Source of the DNA: JAFGOM01 sp964605795
Lineage (GTDB): Archaea > Halobacteriota > Methanomicrobia > Methanomicrobiales > Methanospirillaceae
Length of the DNA stretch: 61,478 bases
Reading direction: 5' to 3'
Assembly: GCA_964605795.1 (NCBI GenBank)
Contig: CAZSDZ010000012.1
Location: 1-61,478 of the forward strand
Shown: piece after piece, positions 9,101 through 17,054 of the stretch
How the letters are laid out: each line of letters begins with the position of its first letter
Position numbering within the stretch: position 1 is the first letter of the stretch
Notes under the pieces: generated by a model
What the model was told of the DNA's origin: nothing
Databases searched by the model: none
The model's input: only the letters and a program-made list of their open reading frames with translations
Made by a program: the position numbers and the translations under genes

Positions 9101-9274
9101 GTGATACACATTCTACTAAAACGTGAAACTGGAACGATTTATGCGCAATGTTCACTCTCCATTCCAGCAGAAATTAAGGAAAAGGCAAAAGATCAGAAAA
9201 TTAATCTGTCCCAGACTTTTCTGGAGGCTTTGATGGTAAAGCTCAAGGAGTTTGAACATGAATCTGAATCCTGA
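9101..9274 (+). CDS. Small ribbon-helix-helix (CcdA/CopG-like) protein
   Basis: The protein has 57 residues. After a short lead, CSLSIPAEIKEKAKDQKINL followed by SQTFLEAL is the classic strand-helix-helix pattern of CcdA/CopG-type regulators and antitoxins. The start is taken as GTG at 9101, 8 bases after the palindrome at 9075-9092 and directly preceded by GGAA; no ATG is available upstream. The last 17 bases overlap the next small ORF (ATG at 9258), suggesting coupled translation. No toxin is recognisable next to it, so a transcription-control role fits better than a toxin-antitoxin pair. Confidence 0.65.
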   Translation: MIHILLKRETGTIYAQCSLSIPAEIKEKAKDQKINLSQTFLEALMVKLKEFEHESES

Positions 9275-9389
9275 AGAAAAAGCAGTATATCTCTTAAAAC
9301 GAGATATTTTTGAGAAACTGGACCGTTTTTACCAGGCTTGGTTCCTGGTCCAGGTCAGCGAGGGGCGGGTGATGATAGTTGACCCATGA
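9258..9389 (+). CDS. Small protein of unknown function
   Basis: This 43-residue ORF (MNLNPEEKAVYLLKRDIFEK onward) starts inside the end of the ribbon-helix-helix gene. It is helical and charged, with an aromatic middle (FYQAWFLVQV). The overlapping start and stop suggest it is translated from the same message. A further frame (9386-9490, 34 residues) starts at the ATGA overlap with its stop, so a chain of tiny coupled ORFs may run to 9623. The family is not recognised. Confidence 0.4.
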   Translation: MNLNPEEKAVYLLKRDIFEKLDRFYQAWFLVQVSEGRVMIVDP

Positions 9390-9479
9390 AGAAAAAGGCC
9401 GATCATGGTGCGGGAACACCAGGACCGGTAGATCGAAGACGAACGCTTGTTTGCACCATCCAACCTCAGGAGGACAAGG

Positions 9480-9623
9480 ATGACTATTGAAGAATTGGAC
9501 CCCGAAGAAGATAACTCTTTTCACCCAGGCGAAACCTCCGAAAGGCCTGAGTATTGTAGTCGTGGAGAATTCATTCGAATGGTCCATGATTATTACTGGA
9601 TTGATTATGACCCATGGGGGTGA
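9480..9623 (+). CDS. Small acidic protein of unknown function
   Basis: This 47-residue ORF begins MTIEELDPEEDN and ends IDYDPWG. It has a good ribosome-binding site (AGGAGGACAAGG ending just before the ATG). Its 3' end overlaps, in another frame, the ATG at 9607 of the next gene. The acidic N-terminus and aromatic C-terminus resemble small anti-restriction or regulator peptides of mobile elements only in general character. No family assignment is made. Confidence 0.45.
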   Translation: MTIEELDPEEDNSFHPGETSERPEYCSRGEFIRMVHDYYWIDYDPWG

Positions 9624-10122
9624 CCGGTCCGTGAGAACATCTGCAGATTACAATCTCCTGGCTTCTGGGAAACTCAAAGAATCCGAGGAGATTTTTGGTT
9701 TCTCAACACACCCTGCGGGACATGGACCAATGGAAGAGTATACCGGGTTTGTCCTATCAAACAACCTCACTAAATTATTGTTACCCCGGGGATTGGCATT
9801 CTCTGAACGATTGCCCTATCAAGATGAGATCCACGACTTGCTCATGACACATGGGGGGAACTGGTCCTTGTTCTTTGATTTTGTCGAGAGAAATCCCCTG
9901 GTGGTGGTATCAGTCGGTACTCAGGACATTGACCGAAGCCTGTTGATCGGCATGGTAACATCAGCCGACGGGATACCAGTATGGATGACCCGGTATGGTG
10001 GAGAAACAGACCCTTTATACCATTATTTTGAGATTCAAGAGTGGGTTGTGCCGGATTTATTCGATGATAAGATTATCAGCGTGGTAGATAAGGAGGCGCA
10101 CTTTGGCACTAAGTACTGCTGA
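9607..10122 (+). CDS. Element protein of unknown function (171 aa)
   Basis: The frame is open from 9487, but the first 40 residues overlap the well-initiated ORF at 9480-9623 and have no ribosome-binding site, so I choose the ATG at 9607 (MTHGGDRSVRTSADYNLL). The product is a mixed alpha/beta, soluble protein with an internal MTHGGNW segment that echoes its own N-terminus (MTHGGDR), about 80 residues apart. This hints at an internal duplication. It overlaps the next gene by 20 bases. No family is recognised; conserved early genes of proviruses often look like this. Confidence 0.6.
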   Translation: MTHGGDRSVRTSADYNLLASGKLKESEEIFGFSTHPAGHGPMEEYTGFVLSNNLTKLLLPRGLAFSERLPYQDEIHDLLMTHGGNWSLFFDFVERNPLVVVSVGTQDIDRSLLIGMVTSADGIPVWMTRYGGETDPLYHYFEIQEWVVPDLFDDKIISVVDKEAHFGTKYC

Positions 10123-10741
10123 CCGCCGCCGGTTTCCTCCCTCCAAATTATGGGGTCCGCTATTTGATTTAAACCAAGCCCATCTCCAGCATGTTATTGA
10201 CACCGAACAGGTGAGCGCTTGGTCCAGGAAGCAAGATATATGGATCCTTATTTTCTCTAACCTACGCCAGCAGGAGGAGGGTCTGATACTTGAAACCGAA
10301 CGGATCTTCAGCCACATTCGACTGTGCGATTGGCTTGCTCAAAACGATGATAAGTACTTTCGGCTAGCCGTGAGTTTGCTATCAAGACCAATTTATGAGG
10401 ATCTTCTTGAGCGTGACGGGCTGTATGGGGCGATTGAAGACATATTTTTGAAGAAGTATGGCTTTGCTCCGAGGATGTCAGGATATCGTGATGGTGTCGT
10501 AGGAGTTACATTCCCTCCCTTTTGGTCCCGGGTAGTCTTGAGACACCCTTCACCACGACGAGTTCAGCGCGACTTTGAGGAGTTAACGAATGGCATTTTG
10601 GGGATGGAATTTGGTACACATCTCATTGGACGCGTTCTTTTCTTTGGAGTCGGCTTGCCACTATGTGATGATGAGCCATCAAATTCAGAGTTTGTTAGAG
10701 AAGCGTTGGCAATGATAAAGCGAATTGAGAGTGGGGTGTGA
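10103..10741 (+). CDS. Element protein of unknown function (212 aa)
   Basis: The gene starts with TTG at 10103 behind a strong AGGAGG site (10091-10096), which settles the unusual start codon and places it 20 bases inside the previous gene. The predicted protein is soluble and mainly helical, with an aromatic and proline-rich middle (GVTFPPFWSRVVLRHPSPRR). No signal peptide or known motif is visible. It probably shares a transcript with the preceding small ORFs. The function is unknown. Confidence 0.65.
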   Translation: MALSTADRRRFPPSKLWGPLFDLNQAHLQHVIDTEQVSAWSRKQDIWILIFSNLRQQEEGLILETERIFSHIRLCDWLAQNDDKYFRLAVSLLSRPIYEDLLERDGLYGAIEDIFLKKYGFAPRMSGYRDGVVGVTFPPFWSRVVLRHPSPRRVQRDFEELTNGILGMEFGTHLIGRVLFFGVGLPLCDDEPSNSEFVREALAMIKRIESGV

Positions 10742-10793
10742 AATTGGCTTTATCAATGCCGTATATCACCTCACACAAAAAACGGGGGTAATC

Positions 10794-10958
10794 ATGCCTA
10801 GAAAATCGTCCCAGCCACCAGGTGATCCGATGATCCCGGTTACAATCTACATCCCACGGAGTATGCACGGTCTCTGCAAAAGCGAGAGAATCAATGTATC
10901 GGGCACAGCATCACGGGGATTGAGAAAAGAACTCGCAGCGATGGGATTTTTAGAATGA
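10794..10958 (+). CDS. Small ribbon-helix-helix-like protein
   Basis: The protein has 54 residues, starting at the ATG at 10794 behind a GGGGGT site; an upstream in-frame start at 10725 overlaps the previous gene and is less likely. The sequence has a basic, proline-rich lead (PRKSSQPPGDP), a strand (MIPVTIYIPRSM) and two short helices (NVSGTASRGLRKELAAMGFL). This matches the archaeal family of small ribbon-helix-helix proteins, often antitoxins or copy-control regulators. It sits directly before the replication gene, so control of replication is a plausible role. Confidence 0.55.
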   Translation: MPRKSSQPPGDPMIPVTIYIPRSMHGLCKSERINVSGTASRGLRKELAAMGFLE

Positions 10959-11112
10959 AACAGAGAGAGTTGCCGGGTCGCGACACCCGACAAGACAGAC
11001 AGAATCTTAAGGACCAATCAACAAAGGGAAGTGTTTGATTGTATAATTTCGTTTTATTCGCCCGCGTATTAAAGGGTATTGATTGGCCGTTCAAGATAGA
11101 TGGGAGGTTGCC

Positions 11113-14100
11113 ATGATTGAATCCATGCCGGCACCCGCTACCCGGGAACAGGTTTTAGATATACGAGAAAAAACCATCCTGGATAATCTCAATATCTTAT
11201 TTTCACCTGGAGACACTATAGAGATCAGGATTCTTAACAAGTTTCAAACAGTATTTGGTTATTTCCGTAACTTTTCAGAAGCAGCAAGACAGGTTTACCG
11301 GTATGATGAATCTGGAGAGTACACCGGAATTTATGTTACATTAAACCAGGTCTCCCCTGATTTATACTACCTTTCACCGGACAAAATCCAACGTGCTGGA
11401 AAGAGTGATACGACTTCTGATATAGATATAATCCGGCGGGTTTGGCTTCTCATTGATGCTGATCCAGAAAGGATTAGTGGTATACCGGCAACGGATGCAG
11501 AGAAGGCACACGCACTTGATGTTATAACCAGATGTAAGGCATATCTTGATTATTCCGGGTTTTCAGAACCGTTATTTGGTGATTCTGGCAACGGTTACCA
11601 TTTATTGTATAGGATTGATTTACCAAACGATGAAGCATCAAAAGAATTAATAAAGAATCTCTTATTATCGTTAAATGATAAATTCGAATTAAAAAATAAA
11701 GAAAAAAAGGTATTATGCAGTATAGATACAGGCGTCTTCAATGCAAGCCGTATCTCTAAACTATACGGTACGATTGCGAGAAAAGGCGGGAATACACAGG
11801 ATAGACCGCACAGGAGATCTTCTATTATTTCCGTGCCTGATGAGTTTATCGTTAATTCAGAAGAGATATTACGGAGTATTGTTACCATACCGGAAACAGA
11901 AGAGGCAACAGTAATAAAAACGGATGTTGATACCAAAGAACCTGTCTCTTATTGGTTTGATAAATGGCAGATGCAATATGATCCACCTATCGACAAAGGA
12001 GATAATATCAGGTATAATAACGTTATCTGTCCCTTTTGTGAAGATAGGACCGGGTATTCTATACAATACAAAGATACCGGGAAACCTACGTACTATTGCC
12101 ATCATGAAAATCACTGTGTAGGCACAAAAAAGAATTCGTGGTCCAAAATATGGTTGCATTTTGAACCGGATTTAGAAAACCCCTATCAAAGAGCGGAAAA
12201 AAAGACAAGAGACAAGGCAAATGATGAAGATGAAGAGCCAATTAGGCATCTTCCATATTTCGAGCGGGATGGCAAATTGTTTCTCACGTGCATATCTCGC
12301 GATGAAACGTATCATTATGCCTCTCTGCAAGATGGGAAGATTGTCTTATCTGAAGAAGAATACGATTCATTAGGCGTAAAGACGGTCCCTCCGTCTCTTC
12401 CAAAACATCAAGACACTGGAGTAGTCGTTTATTTAGTAGGATTGCCCCAGGCAGATCTATTGAAGTCTGTTCCCTTATTGAGCGCTAAAGAATTGTACAA
12501 TAAGTTAAAAAGCCATTTCTATAAGTATTTTGATGCTCCAGACACGGAATATGAGTTGTGTGTTTACTATTCTTTATTCACATGGTTCTTCTCAAAATGT
12601 CAAACATCGCCATATTTTAGGCTCATTGCCGATACGGGAAAAGGGAAGAGCCGAATATTAAGGGTGGTCTCGGATGTATGTTTCCTGCCATTGAAGGCGA
12701 GTGGTAGCTCATCATTGTCCGGGATAATGAGAGCAAAAGAGCGGTGGAACGGCACTTTGTTGGTCGATGAAGGTGATTTAAAAGGTGATCAGTCTGATCC
12801 ACTTGTCAAATACTTGAATTTGGGTTTTGAGAAAGATAATTATTTTTTGTTGACTGACAAGAACGACCTGAGCAAATCTCATGTTTTTCACCCCTTTGGA
12901 CCTAAAGTGATTGCAATGAGGCAACCATTTCGAGATGCCGCCACCGAAGGACGTTGTTTGTCGTTTAGTCCTAGCGAAACAACCAGGAATGATATCCCCC
13001 CGGAATTACCGAAGAAATATTTTCAGGAAGTAGATGAGATCCGGGCTTTAATTTGCCGGTTTATTTTTGAGCATTGGCAGACTCTGGATGAAGAGAAGAT
13101 GCTGTGTTGCGATGAATTCGGAATTGAAGCTCGTTTGAAACAGATGGCCAGACCAGTCTCGATTATTTTGCAATTGTTTCCAGATGGTGAGGAGCGATTT
13201 ATAACGTATCTAAAAGCCCGGCAACTTGAAATCAAGCAGACAAGGGCAGATAGTTGGGAAGGGTCCATGTTTAATTATGCACTACGTTTGGCTACGGGTG
13301 AAGAGAGCCTCATAAACCACCCAGAACATTACAAATATTATTCCGATGGAAAAATAGTAGCAGTTATCCCAAAAATGATATCTGAAAATATCGGAACTTC
13401 TACCAATGCAGTTACCCGGGCATTGTCTAGTATTGGTATGCAGGTACGCCAAAAACGAATTACAACAATAATCAAAACGGGAGACAAAGAAACAACCAAA
13501 TCAATAAAAATTCGGCGTCTGCAAGTGCCAAATACAAAAAAATGGCAAGAAATATTGCAACGGTATTATTACAGTGAAGATCAGGATACGAAAAATTTGG
13601 ATCTTGAGTGTCCTTCTTGTTTAATGGGTGACAAGTACGAACGATCAAACACTTCAAAGAAGGAAGAACAACAGCAAGAACTACTCACTGTATGTCAGGA
13701 AAGTGGTACAACCGGTACAAATGGTACAGACGATCAAGATCACCCCCCTGACGATGAAAAATGTACCGCTTGTACCGCTTGTACCGCTTACAGTACACAG
13801 TCAGACCAAAAAATATTGGATCATGAAAGAGAAAAAAAAACCCTGTATAAGGAAAGTGGTACAACCGGTACAAGTGGTACAGACTATGCAACCCTGGAGG
13901 ACTTAAAAAATTCGGGGAATGTTCCATGGTTACCGAAGACAGATTCCTACAAACCGGCACCCCCTGGATATACCTGCGGTACGTGTCAGTTTTCTGGTTG
14001 TAATGAACCGGTAAAATGGTTATCGCATGGACTGTACCCTCTGTGTGATAAGCACTTTCACCAGGTTAAGTTACTAGAGGGACAGGGGGGATCGTCATGA
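11113..14100 (+). CDS. PrimPol-helicase replication protein
   Basis: The protein has 995 residues. I start at the ATG at 11113 because GGGAGGT (11102-11108) precedes it. The N-terminal ~220 residues carry archaeo-eukaryotic primase signatures: a hydrophobic strand with DxD (LLIDADP, ~113-117), SGNGYHLLY (~157-165) and IDTGVFNASRISKLYGT (~200-220). A CPFC...CHHENHC zinc element follows (~305-335). The ATPase has a Walker A (DTGKGKS, ~507-513), a Walker B (GTLLVDEGD) and an MRQPF sensor-like region. After a winged-helix-like part (~760-800) comes a low-complexity Thr/Gly/Cys segment encoded by 9-bp repeats, then a C-terminal Cys-rich finger. It likely replicates the excised element. Its stop overlaps the next gene by 4 bases. 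Confidence 0.85.
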   Translation: MIESMPAPATREQVLDIREKTILDNLNILFSPGDTIEIRILNKFQTVFGYFRNFSEAARQVYRYDESGEYTGIYVTLNQVSPDLYYLSPDKIQRAGKSDTTSDIDIIRRVWLLIDADPERISGIPATDAEKAHALDVITRCKAYLDYSGFSEPLFGDSGNGYHLLYRIDLPNDEASKELIKNLLLSLNDKFELKNKEKKVLCSIDTGVFNASRISKLYGTIARKGGNTQDRPHRRSSIISVPDEFIVNSEEILRSIVTIPETEEATVIKTDVDTKEPVSYWFDKWQMQYDPPIDKGDNIRYNNVICPFCEDRTGYSIQYKDTGKPTYYCHHENHCVGTKKNSWSKIWLHFEPDLENPYQRAEKKTRDKANDEDEEPIRHLPYFERDGKLFLTCISRDETYHYASLQDGKIVLSEEEYDSLGVKTVPPSLPKHQDTGVVVYLVGLPQADLLKSVPLLSAKELYNKLKSHFYKYFDAPDTEYELCVYYSLFTWFFSKCQTSPYFRLIADTGKGKSRILRVVSDVCFLPLKASGSSSLSGIMRAKERWNGTLLVDEGDLKGDQSDPLVKYLNLGFEKDNYFLLTDKNDLSKSHVFHPFGPKVIAMRQPFRDAATEGRCLSFSPSETTRNDIPPELPKKYFQEVDEIRALICRFIFEHWQTLDEEKMLCCDEFGIEARLKQMARPVSIILQLFPDGEERFITYLKARQLEIKQTRADSWEGSMFNYALRLATGEESLINHPEHYKYYSDGKIVAVIPKMISENIGTSTNAVTRALSSIGMQVRQKRITTIIKTGDKETTKSIKIRRLQVPNTKKWQEILQRYYYSEDQDTKNLDLECPSCLMGDKYERSNTSKKEEQQQELLTVCQESGTTGTNGTDDQDHPPDDEKCTACTACTAYSTQSDQKILDHEREKKTLYKESGTTGTSGTDYATLEDLKNSGNVPWLPKTDSYKPAPPGYTCGTCQFSGCNEPVKWLSHGLYPLCDKHFHQVKLLEGQGGSS
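13705..13883. repeat. Three triplets of a 9-bp GGTACAANN repeat, iteron-like
   Basis: GGTACA occurs three times at exact 9-base steps at 13705, 13714 and 13723, and again at 13858, 13867 and 13876. Between them the reverse complement TGTACC occurs three times at 9-base steps (13762, 13771, 13780). The arrangement is forward, inverted, forward. In frame they encode GTTGTNGTD, CTACTACTA and GTTGTSGTD. The same DNA word in both orientations argues for selection on DNA as well as protein. A replication-initiator iteron array within the replication gene is a reasonable hypothesis; a simple slippage repeat is the alternative. Confidence 0.6.
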
Positions 14101-14786
14101 TATCCCTGCAGAGAATAGAACAACAGATACCGGCACTTACAGCGGGATTAGTTGTGATAATAGCCGGATCAGCGTTCTGTCTCAGTTTCTATAATTTACA
14201 ATTACAGGCAATAGAATCCGGGATCAATCTCTGGTTATCGTGGCTTTGGCCCCTGTGCCTGGATGCACTTTTAGTTGCCGGTTCTCTCATGGTCCTACGT
14301 TCTTCGTTACGGGGAGAGCCTGCACTAGTCGGATGGTCTGTATTACTGGCATTTACCGGTATATCCACGTTTTTTAACGTGATTCATTCACCTGAAGATA
14401 TTATCAGCCGGTTGGCTCACGCAGTACCACCGGTTGCATTATGCGTCTCAATCGAAATTCTGATGCTCTGCATCAAAAGCGACCTGCAGCAACAGGTAGA
14501 TGGTTCATCATCTGCACAATCAGAGAGCATTGACCCGGATAATGTCAACTCATCTTCCCGGACAGTGAGCGATACGGCACAACGACCTGATCCACACTTG
14601 ATAAAACGAAGTCGCAGAACAGCAGATGCCAATGCAAAAATGGTTTATGACTACTTTCTGAAGCACAATGGGGCAACGCTGACCGTTGCGGCTAAGGATC
14701 TAGGGTTATCAAGGGGGACTGTCAGGAGACATCTGAACAGCATGTCAACAGCCACAATGGTCCATCCCGGAGATGATGCACCATGA
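14097..14786 (+). CDS. DUF2637-like membrane protein with C-terminal helix-turn-helix
   Basis: The protein has 229 residues. Four hydrophobic segments cover about residues 12-135, with SWLWPLCLDALLVAGSLMVL resembling the DUF2637 signature known mainly from actinobacterial plasmids and integrative elements. A polar linker (~140-180) leads to a helix-turn-helix (~185-220; AAKDLGLSRGTVRRHLNSMS). The start overlaps the replication gene stop (ATGA). A membrane protein with a DNA-binding tail could tether element DNA to the membrane or sense stress. The DUF2637 link is by pattern only and should be tested. Confidence 0.65.
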   Translation: MISLQRIEQQIPALTAGLVVIIAGSAFCLSFYNLQLQAIESGINLWLSWLWPLCLDALLVAGSLMVLRSSLRGEPALVGWSVLLAFTGISTFFNVIHSPEDIISRLAHAVPPVALCVSIEILMLCIKSDLQQQVDGSSSAQSESIDPDNVNSSSRTVSDTAQRPDPHLIKRSRRTADANAKMVYDYFLKHNGATLTVAAKDLGLSRGTVRRHLNSMSTATMVHPGDDAP

Positions 14787-14980
14787 CCTGTCCAGTGTGT
14801 GACCATGAGCACGTCAGATTTTTAGAGTATGCTCTGGAAGAAGAGCCTGAATTGTTTAAATTCCTGGCTTACTTCTTCGAGGTGCCAATGGGTGCGTTAT
14901 CAGCACACATGGACCATTGCACGAACCGATCCACTGGTTCGGTTGAACCGGTTCAAGGAGTAACGGCACATGGCGCGTGA
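14783..14980 (+). CDS. Small zinc-finger-like protein
   Basis: The protein has 65 residues with CPVC near the N-terminus (residues 3-6) and an HMDHC block (~43-47), giving a possible Cys/His zinc site around a helical middle (FLAYFFEVPMGALSAHMDHC). It overlaps both neighbours: the start sits in the last codons of the DUF2637-like gene and the end overlaps the small terminase gene by 11 bases. The repeating pattern of a CxxC start followed by a helix-turn-helix-like HMDHC block is also seen in the next gene, so it may be a shortened relative of the small terminase. Confidence 0.55.
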   Translation: MTCPVCDHEHVRFLEYALEEEPELFKFLAYFFEVPMGALSAHMDHCTNRSTGSVEPVQGVTAHGA

Positions 14981-15458
14981 ATGCACAATCTGTGCCCATC
15001 CTGCCCGGGAAGCCATTGATCAGATGATCGTATCCGGTGCCTCAAATCGATCTGTTGTGGCTCAGTTCGAACACATCTCGTTAGGTGCGGTCCAGCGACA
15101 TAAGGCTCACATCCCCCCTCATCTTGCCAAGGCAAAACAGGCTCAGGTTGTCACCCAGGCAGATAACCTGCTCAGTGACCTGCAGTATCTCAAAGGCAAA
15201 GCCCTGTCGTTACTGAACCAGGCTGAAGCGTCACAGGACCTCCGGGCATGTGCATCACTCATCGGTCAGGCACGTCAAACCATCGAGACATTGGCCGAGG
15301 TCCGTGGAGAGCTGGACAGGACTGCCAGGATAAACATCACCTATTCACCGGTCTGGATAGAAACCCGGACCACCATCCTGCAAGCCCTTGCACCATACCC
15401 TGATGCACGACTTGCAGTTTCCAAAGCACTGGAGGAGGGACCATGGACACGGAACTGA
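14970..15458 (+). CDS. terS: Terminase small subunit-like DNA-binding protein
   Basis: The protein has 162 residues. The N-terminus (ECTICAHPAREAIDQMIVSG) followed by NRSVVAQFEHISLGAVQRHKAHIPPHL is the Cys-pair plus helix-turn-helix layout often found directly upstream of archaeal and bacterial virus large terminases. The remainder is helical and suited to oligomerisation (KGKALSLLNQAEASQDLRAC). It overlaps the terminase ATPase gene by 16 bases. The expected role is recognition of the packaging site and recruitment of the large subunit. The assignment rests on motif layout and position. Confidence 0.7.
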   Translation: MARECTICAHPAREAIDQMIVSGASNRSVVAQFEHISLGAVQRHKAHIPPHLAKAKQAQVVTQADNLLSDLQYLKGKALSLLNQAEASQDLRACASLIGQARQTIETLAEVRGELDRTARINITYSPVWIETRTTILQALAPYPDARLAVSKALEEGPWTRN

Positions 15459-16270
15459 TCGCTGACCTGCGACATGCCCTTGACCCCTGCACATTCGCCC
15501 GCGAACTCCTGGACATTGACCCTGACCCCTGGCAGGCAGAAATCATGATGAGCCCTGCAAAACGTATGCTTTTAAATTGTTCAAGACAATCGGGAAAATC
15601 TACATCAAGTGCGATTATTGCGCTTCACCAGGCACTATACTTCCCTGGTAGTCTGATACTGCTCATCTCACCGTCATTACGACAGTCCAGTGAACTGTTC
15701 AAGAAGGTGCAGGCATTTTACCGGATGCTGCCTGACAGACCGAAACTCCCTGAAGACAACCGGCTCTCAATGGTCATGGAAAATGGCAGCAGGATAGTAT
15801 CACTCCCATCGTCTGAAGCAAACATACGAGGTTTTTCTGCGGTTGCTCTTGTCATTGAAGATGAAGCCAGCCGGGTGGACGATGACCTGTACCGTGCGAT
15901 CAGACCGATGTTAGCGGTATCAGGAGGGAAGATTATCCTGCTCTCGACACCCTGGGGAAAACGCGGCCATTTTTTCGAGGAGTGGACCAGCGGTGAAGCA
16001 ACCTGGCACCGGGTGGAGATTCCGGCTAACCGGTGCCCGAGAATATCCCCGGAATTCCTGGAAGAAGAGAAGCGGTCCCTTGGTGAATGGTGGTTCACCC
16101 AGGAATACCTCTGTCAGTTTGGTGACACCATCGACCAGGTATTTCGGTATGACGATGTCATGGCCTGCCTGTCAGACACCGTAAAACCACTATTCCCCAC
16201 TAACCGGACCAGAGAACACCACCGGGAAAATGACCCGGAGATCAAACCATTACAGATTAAAGCAAGGTAA
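15443..16270 (+). CDS. terL: Terminase large subunit, ATPase part
   Basis: The ORF has 275 residues. It has a Walker A (S47-T54, SRQSGKST), a C-motif-like strand and a Walker B (LVIEDEAS, D140-E141), with the coupling motif in LLSTPWGKRGHFFEEW. These mark a DNA-packaging motor of the Terminase_6 type. The ORF ends at a TAA (16268-16270) after RYDDVMACLSD and a polar linker. The nuclease half follows in the same frame 6 bases later. In most viruses the two are one polypeptide, so this is either a natural split or a recent nonsense mutation. Confidence 0.88.
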   Translation: MDTELIADLRHALDPCTFARELLDIDPDPWQAEIMMSPAKRMLLNCSRQSGKSTSSAIIALHQALYFPGSLILLISPSLRQSSELFKKVQAFYRMLPDRPKLPEDNRLSMVMENGSRIVSLPSSEANIRGFSAVALVIEDEASRVDDDLYRAIRPMLAVSGGKIILLSTPWGKRGHFFEEWTSGEATWHRVEIPANRCPRISPEFLEEEKRSLGEWWFTQEYLCQFGDTIDQVFRYDDVMACLSDTVKPLFPTNRTREHHRENDPEIKPLQIKAR

Positions 16271-16276
16271 AAAAAC

Positions 16277-16924
16277 ATGACATACTCTTACATCGGCTGT
16301 GATTTTGGTCAGGCCCAGGACTACACAGCAATTGCATACGCTGACCGGAAAGGAGACACCTTAGAATACCGGCACATTGAACGCCTGAAACTCGGCACAC
16401 GGTATAACGACCAGATAAAACGAATCAAAGAGGTCTGGGACGCTGTATCAGACGAGACCGGGAAAACGCCTATCCTCATCGTTGATTACACCGGTGTTGG
16501 CAGGCCAATTGTTGAGAACATGCGAAAGGAGAATTTATTTCCTATTGCAGTCACCGTAACCGGAGGGACAACCTCGCATAAGGACGGGAAAAACTGGACG
16601 GTACCAAAGAAAGAACTGGTGCTCCCGTTCATCCTTGGTGTGCAGAACGGCACGGTAAAATTCTCACCAATCCTGGATTATTCAGAGATAATTACCGAGG
16701 AGATGCTGAATTTCCGGATGAAGATTAACATCGCAACCGGCAATGAGAGTTTTGAGGCCTGGAGGGAACGGGACCACGACGATCTGGTATTTGCTGCTGC
16801 GCTTGTGGCGTATGCATCAAATAACGCCACCATTGGTATTGGAATGATTGGTAAAAACGTGTTTGCCGGAAAATACGCATCCAGTGATCCACCTACCCTC
16901 CAGGACCGGTATATGAGAGTATAA
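16277..16924 (+). CDS. Terminase large subunit, RNase H-like nuclease part
   Basis: The ORF has 215 residues. The RNase H fold is marked by D9 and D15 (IGCDFGQAQDYTAIAYAD), D70 in ILIVDYTGVG, and the C-terminal acidic cluster D166-D169 (RDHDDLVFAAALVAYA). These are the metal-binding positions of terminase nucleases that cut concatemeric DNA. An AAGGT site nine bases before the ATG could drive separate initiation. It is in the same frame as the ATPase ORF, separated by one stop codon. With both halves made separately, they may assemble in trans. No portal or procapsid gene follows; the next gene is a TPR pseudogene. Confidence 0.88.
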   Translation: MTYSYIGCDFGQAQDYTAIAYADRKGDTLEYRHIERLKLGTRYNDQIKRIKEVWDAVSDETGKTPILIVDYTGVGRPIVENMRKENLFPIAVTVTGGTTSHKDGKNWTVPKKELVLPFILGVQNGTVKFSPILDYSEIITEEMLNFRMKINIATGNESFEAWRERDHDDLVFAAALVAYASNNATIGIGMIGKNVFAGKYASSDPPTLQDRYMRV

Positions 16925-17054
16925 TCCATTATAATCTCCCGAGGTCTTAATTCACTGGAATTCCGGTGAAAATGACCAGGTATCATATCTAACATTACTT
17001 TCTCCGATTCATTTCCGCTCCCTTTTTCCTATCTTATCCCCAATATATTTGCAA

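Noticed and set aside
9487..9606. Longer N-terminus of the gene ending at 10122
   Set aside because: It overlaps the well-initiated ORF 9480-9623 in another frame and lacks a ribosome-binding site; the ATG at 9607 is preferred.
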